5,283 bases of DNA, taken from assembly GCA_002399565.1 (NCBI GenBank), contig DHDW01000029.1:93913-99195 (forward strand), given 5' to 3'. The DNA comes from Bacteroidales bacterium UBA4866 (GTDB taxonomy: Bacteria > Bacteroidota > Bacteroidia > Bacteroidales > P3). The notes below the pieces were generated by a model that ran no database searches, was not told the DNA's origin, and saw only the letters and a list, made by a program, of their open reading frames with translations. The position numbers were made by a program, and so were the translations under genes. This document shows positions 5,219 through 5,283 of the stretch, piece by piece. Within the stretch, counting starts at the first letter, position 1, and the number at the start of each line of letters is the position of its first letter.

Positions 5219-5283
5219 TTATTTCAGTTTACTGAATCTTCGTTTTATTTTACTGAAACGAAGTTTTAATTTTTTCTTTCTTC
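5219..5283 (-). CDS. Possible C-terminal fragment of a convergent gene
   Basis: One minus-strand frame is open from the right edge to a TAA at 5219-5221. It ends in a very basic, repetitive tail, RFSKIKRRFSKLK. The doubled RFSK(I/L)K pattern looks protein-like and would explain the TTTACTGAA direct repeat seen in the DNA (5228-5236 and 5249-5257). A gene ending here would converge on purN, with the long inverted repeat (5035-5160) between the two as a shared terminator. Only about 20 codons are visible, the region is AT-rich, and chance openness over this length is common. No function can be given. Confidence 0.3.
   Translation of the reverse strand, partial: RKKKLKLRFSKIKRRFSKLK
5238..5276 (+). 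terminator. Hairpin with T tract (alternative reading of the right edge)
   Basis: CTTCGTTT (5238-5245) and AAACGAAG (5256-5263) form a perfect 8-bp stem with a 10-nt loop, followed by TTTTAATTTTTT. It looks like an intrinsic terminator on the plus strand, and a neighbouring palindrome, TTCAGT-TT-ACTGAA (5223-5236), lies just before it. This would serve read-through from purN, more than 200 bp away. It conflicts with the convergent coding fragment proposed over the same bases; at most one reading is likely to be the main one. Confidence 0.35.

Overview
The window looks like a piece of a Bacteroidales (Bacteroidota) chromosome. Three things point there: an HU-HIG type HU/IHF-like protein, a family typical of Bacteroidota; a promoter in front of acpP that fits the Bacteroidota -33 TTTG / -7 TAnnTTTG pattern with a 19-nt spacer; and the purN <> acpP-fabF-rnc arrangement, which I recall from Bacteroides-like genomes. 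Starts have A/T-rich leaders without clear Shine-Dalgarno sequences, and all six complete genes end in TAA. The genus cannot be fixed from the sequence.

Layout, left to right. Positions 1-69 (minus) hold the first 23 codons of an exported protein, probably a lipoprotein, cut by the window edge. A hairpin at 127-167 separates it from an HU-HIG DNA-binding protein (212-640, minus). A 470-bp spacer (641-1110) follows, with a purine-rich tract, an array of 22-bp tandem units that each carry a dyad, and a possible -7 promoter element. Then comes a tightly packed minus-strand operon, transcribed from right to left: acpP (4217-3981), fabF (3969-2719), rnc (2713-1958) and lipA (1980-1111). Gaps are 11 and 5 nt, and rnc and lipA overlap by 23 nt. 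A 227-bp divergent promoter region separates acpP from purN (4445-5017, plus). Beyond purN is a compact palindromic element (5035-5160): perfect 32-bp inverted arms enclosing three 21-bp direct repeats. The last 65 bases may hold the C-terminal end of a convergent minus-strand gene.

How the genes work together: AcpP carries acyl chains, FabF elongates them, and LipA inserts sulfur into octanoyl groups that originate on ACP, so three of the four operon genes lie on one metabolic line from acyl-ACP to lipoate. rnc (RNase III) is an RNA-processing passenger. PurN, divergently transcribed, belongs to purine synthesis.

The protein-coding content is ordinary core metabolism. The unexplained material is in the two intergenic spacers with short tandem repeats of about two helical turns (22 bp and 21 bp). 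I see no CRISPR array, tRNA, rRNA, transposase or defence system, and nothing that amounts to a clearly new multi-gene system.
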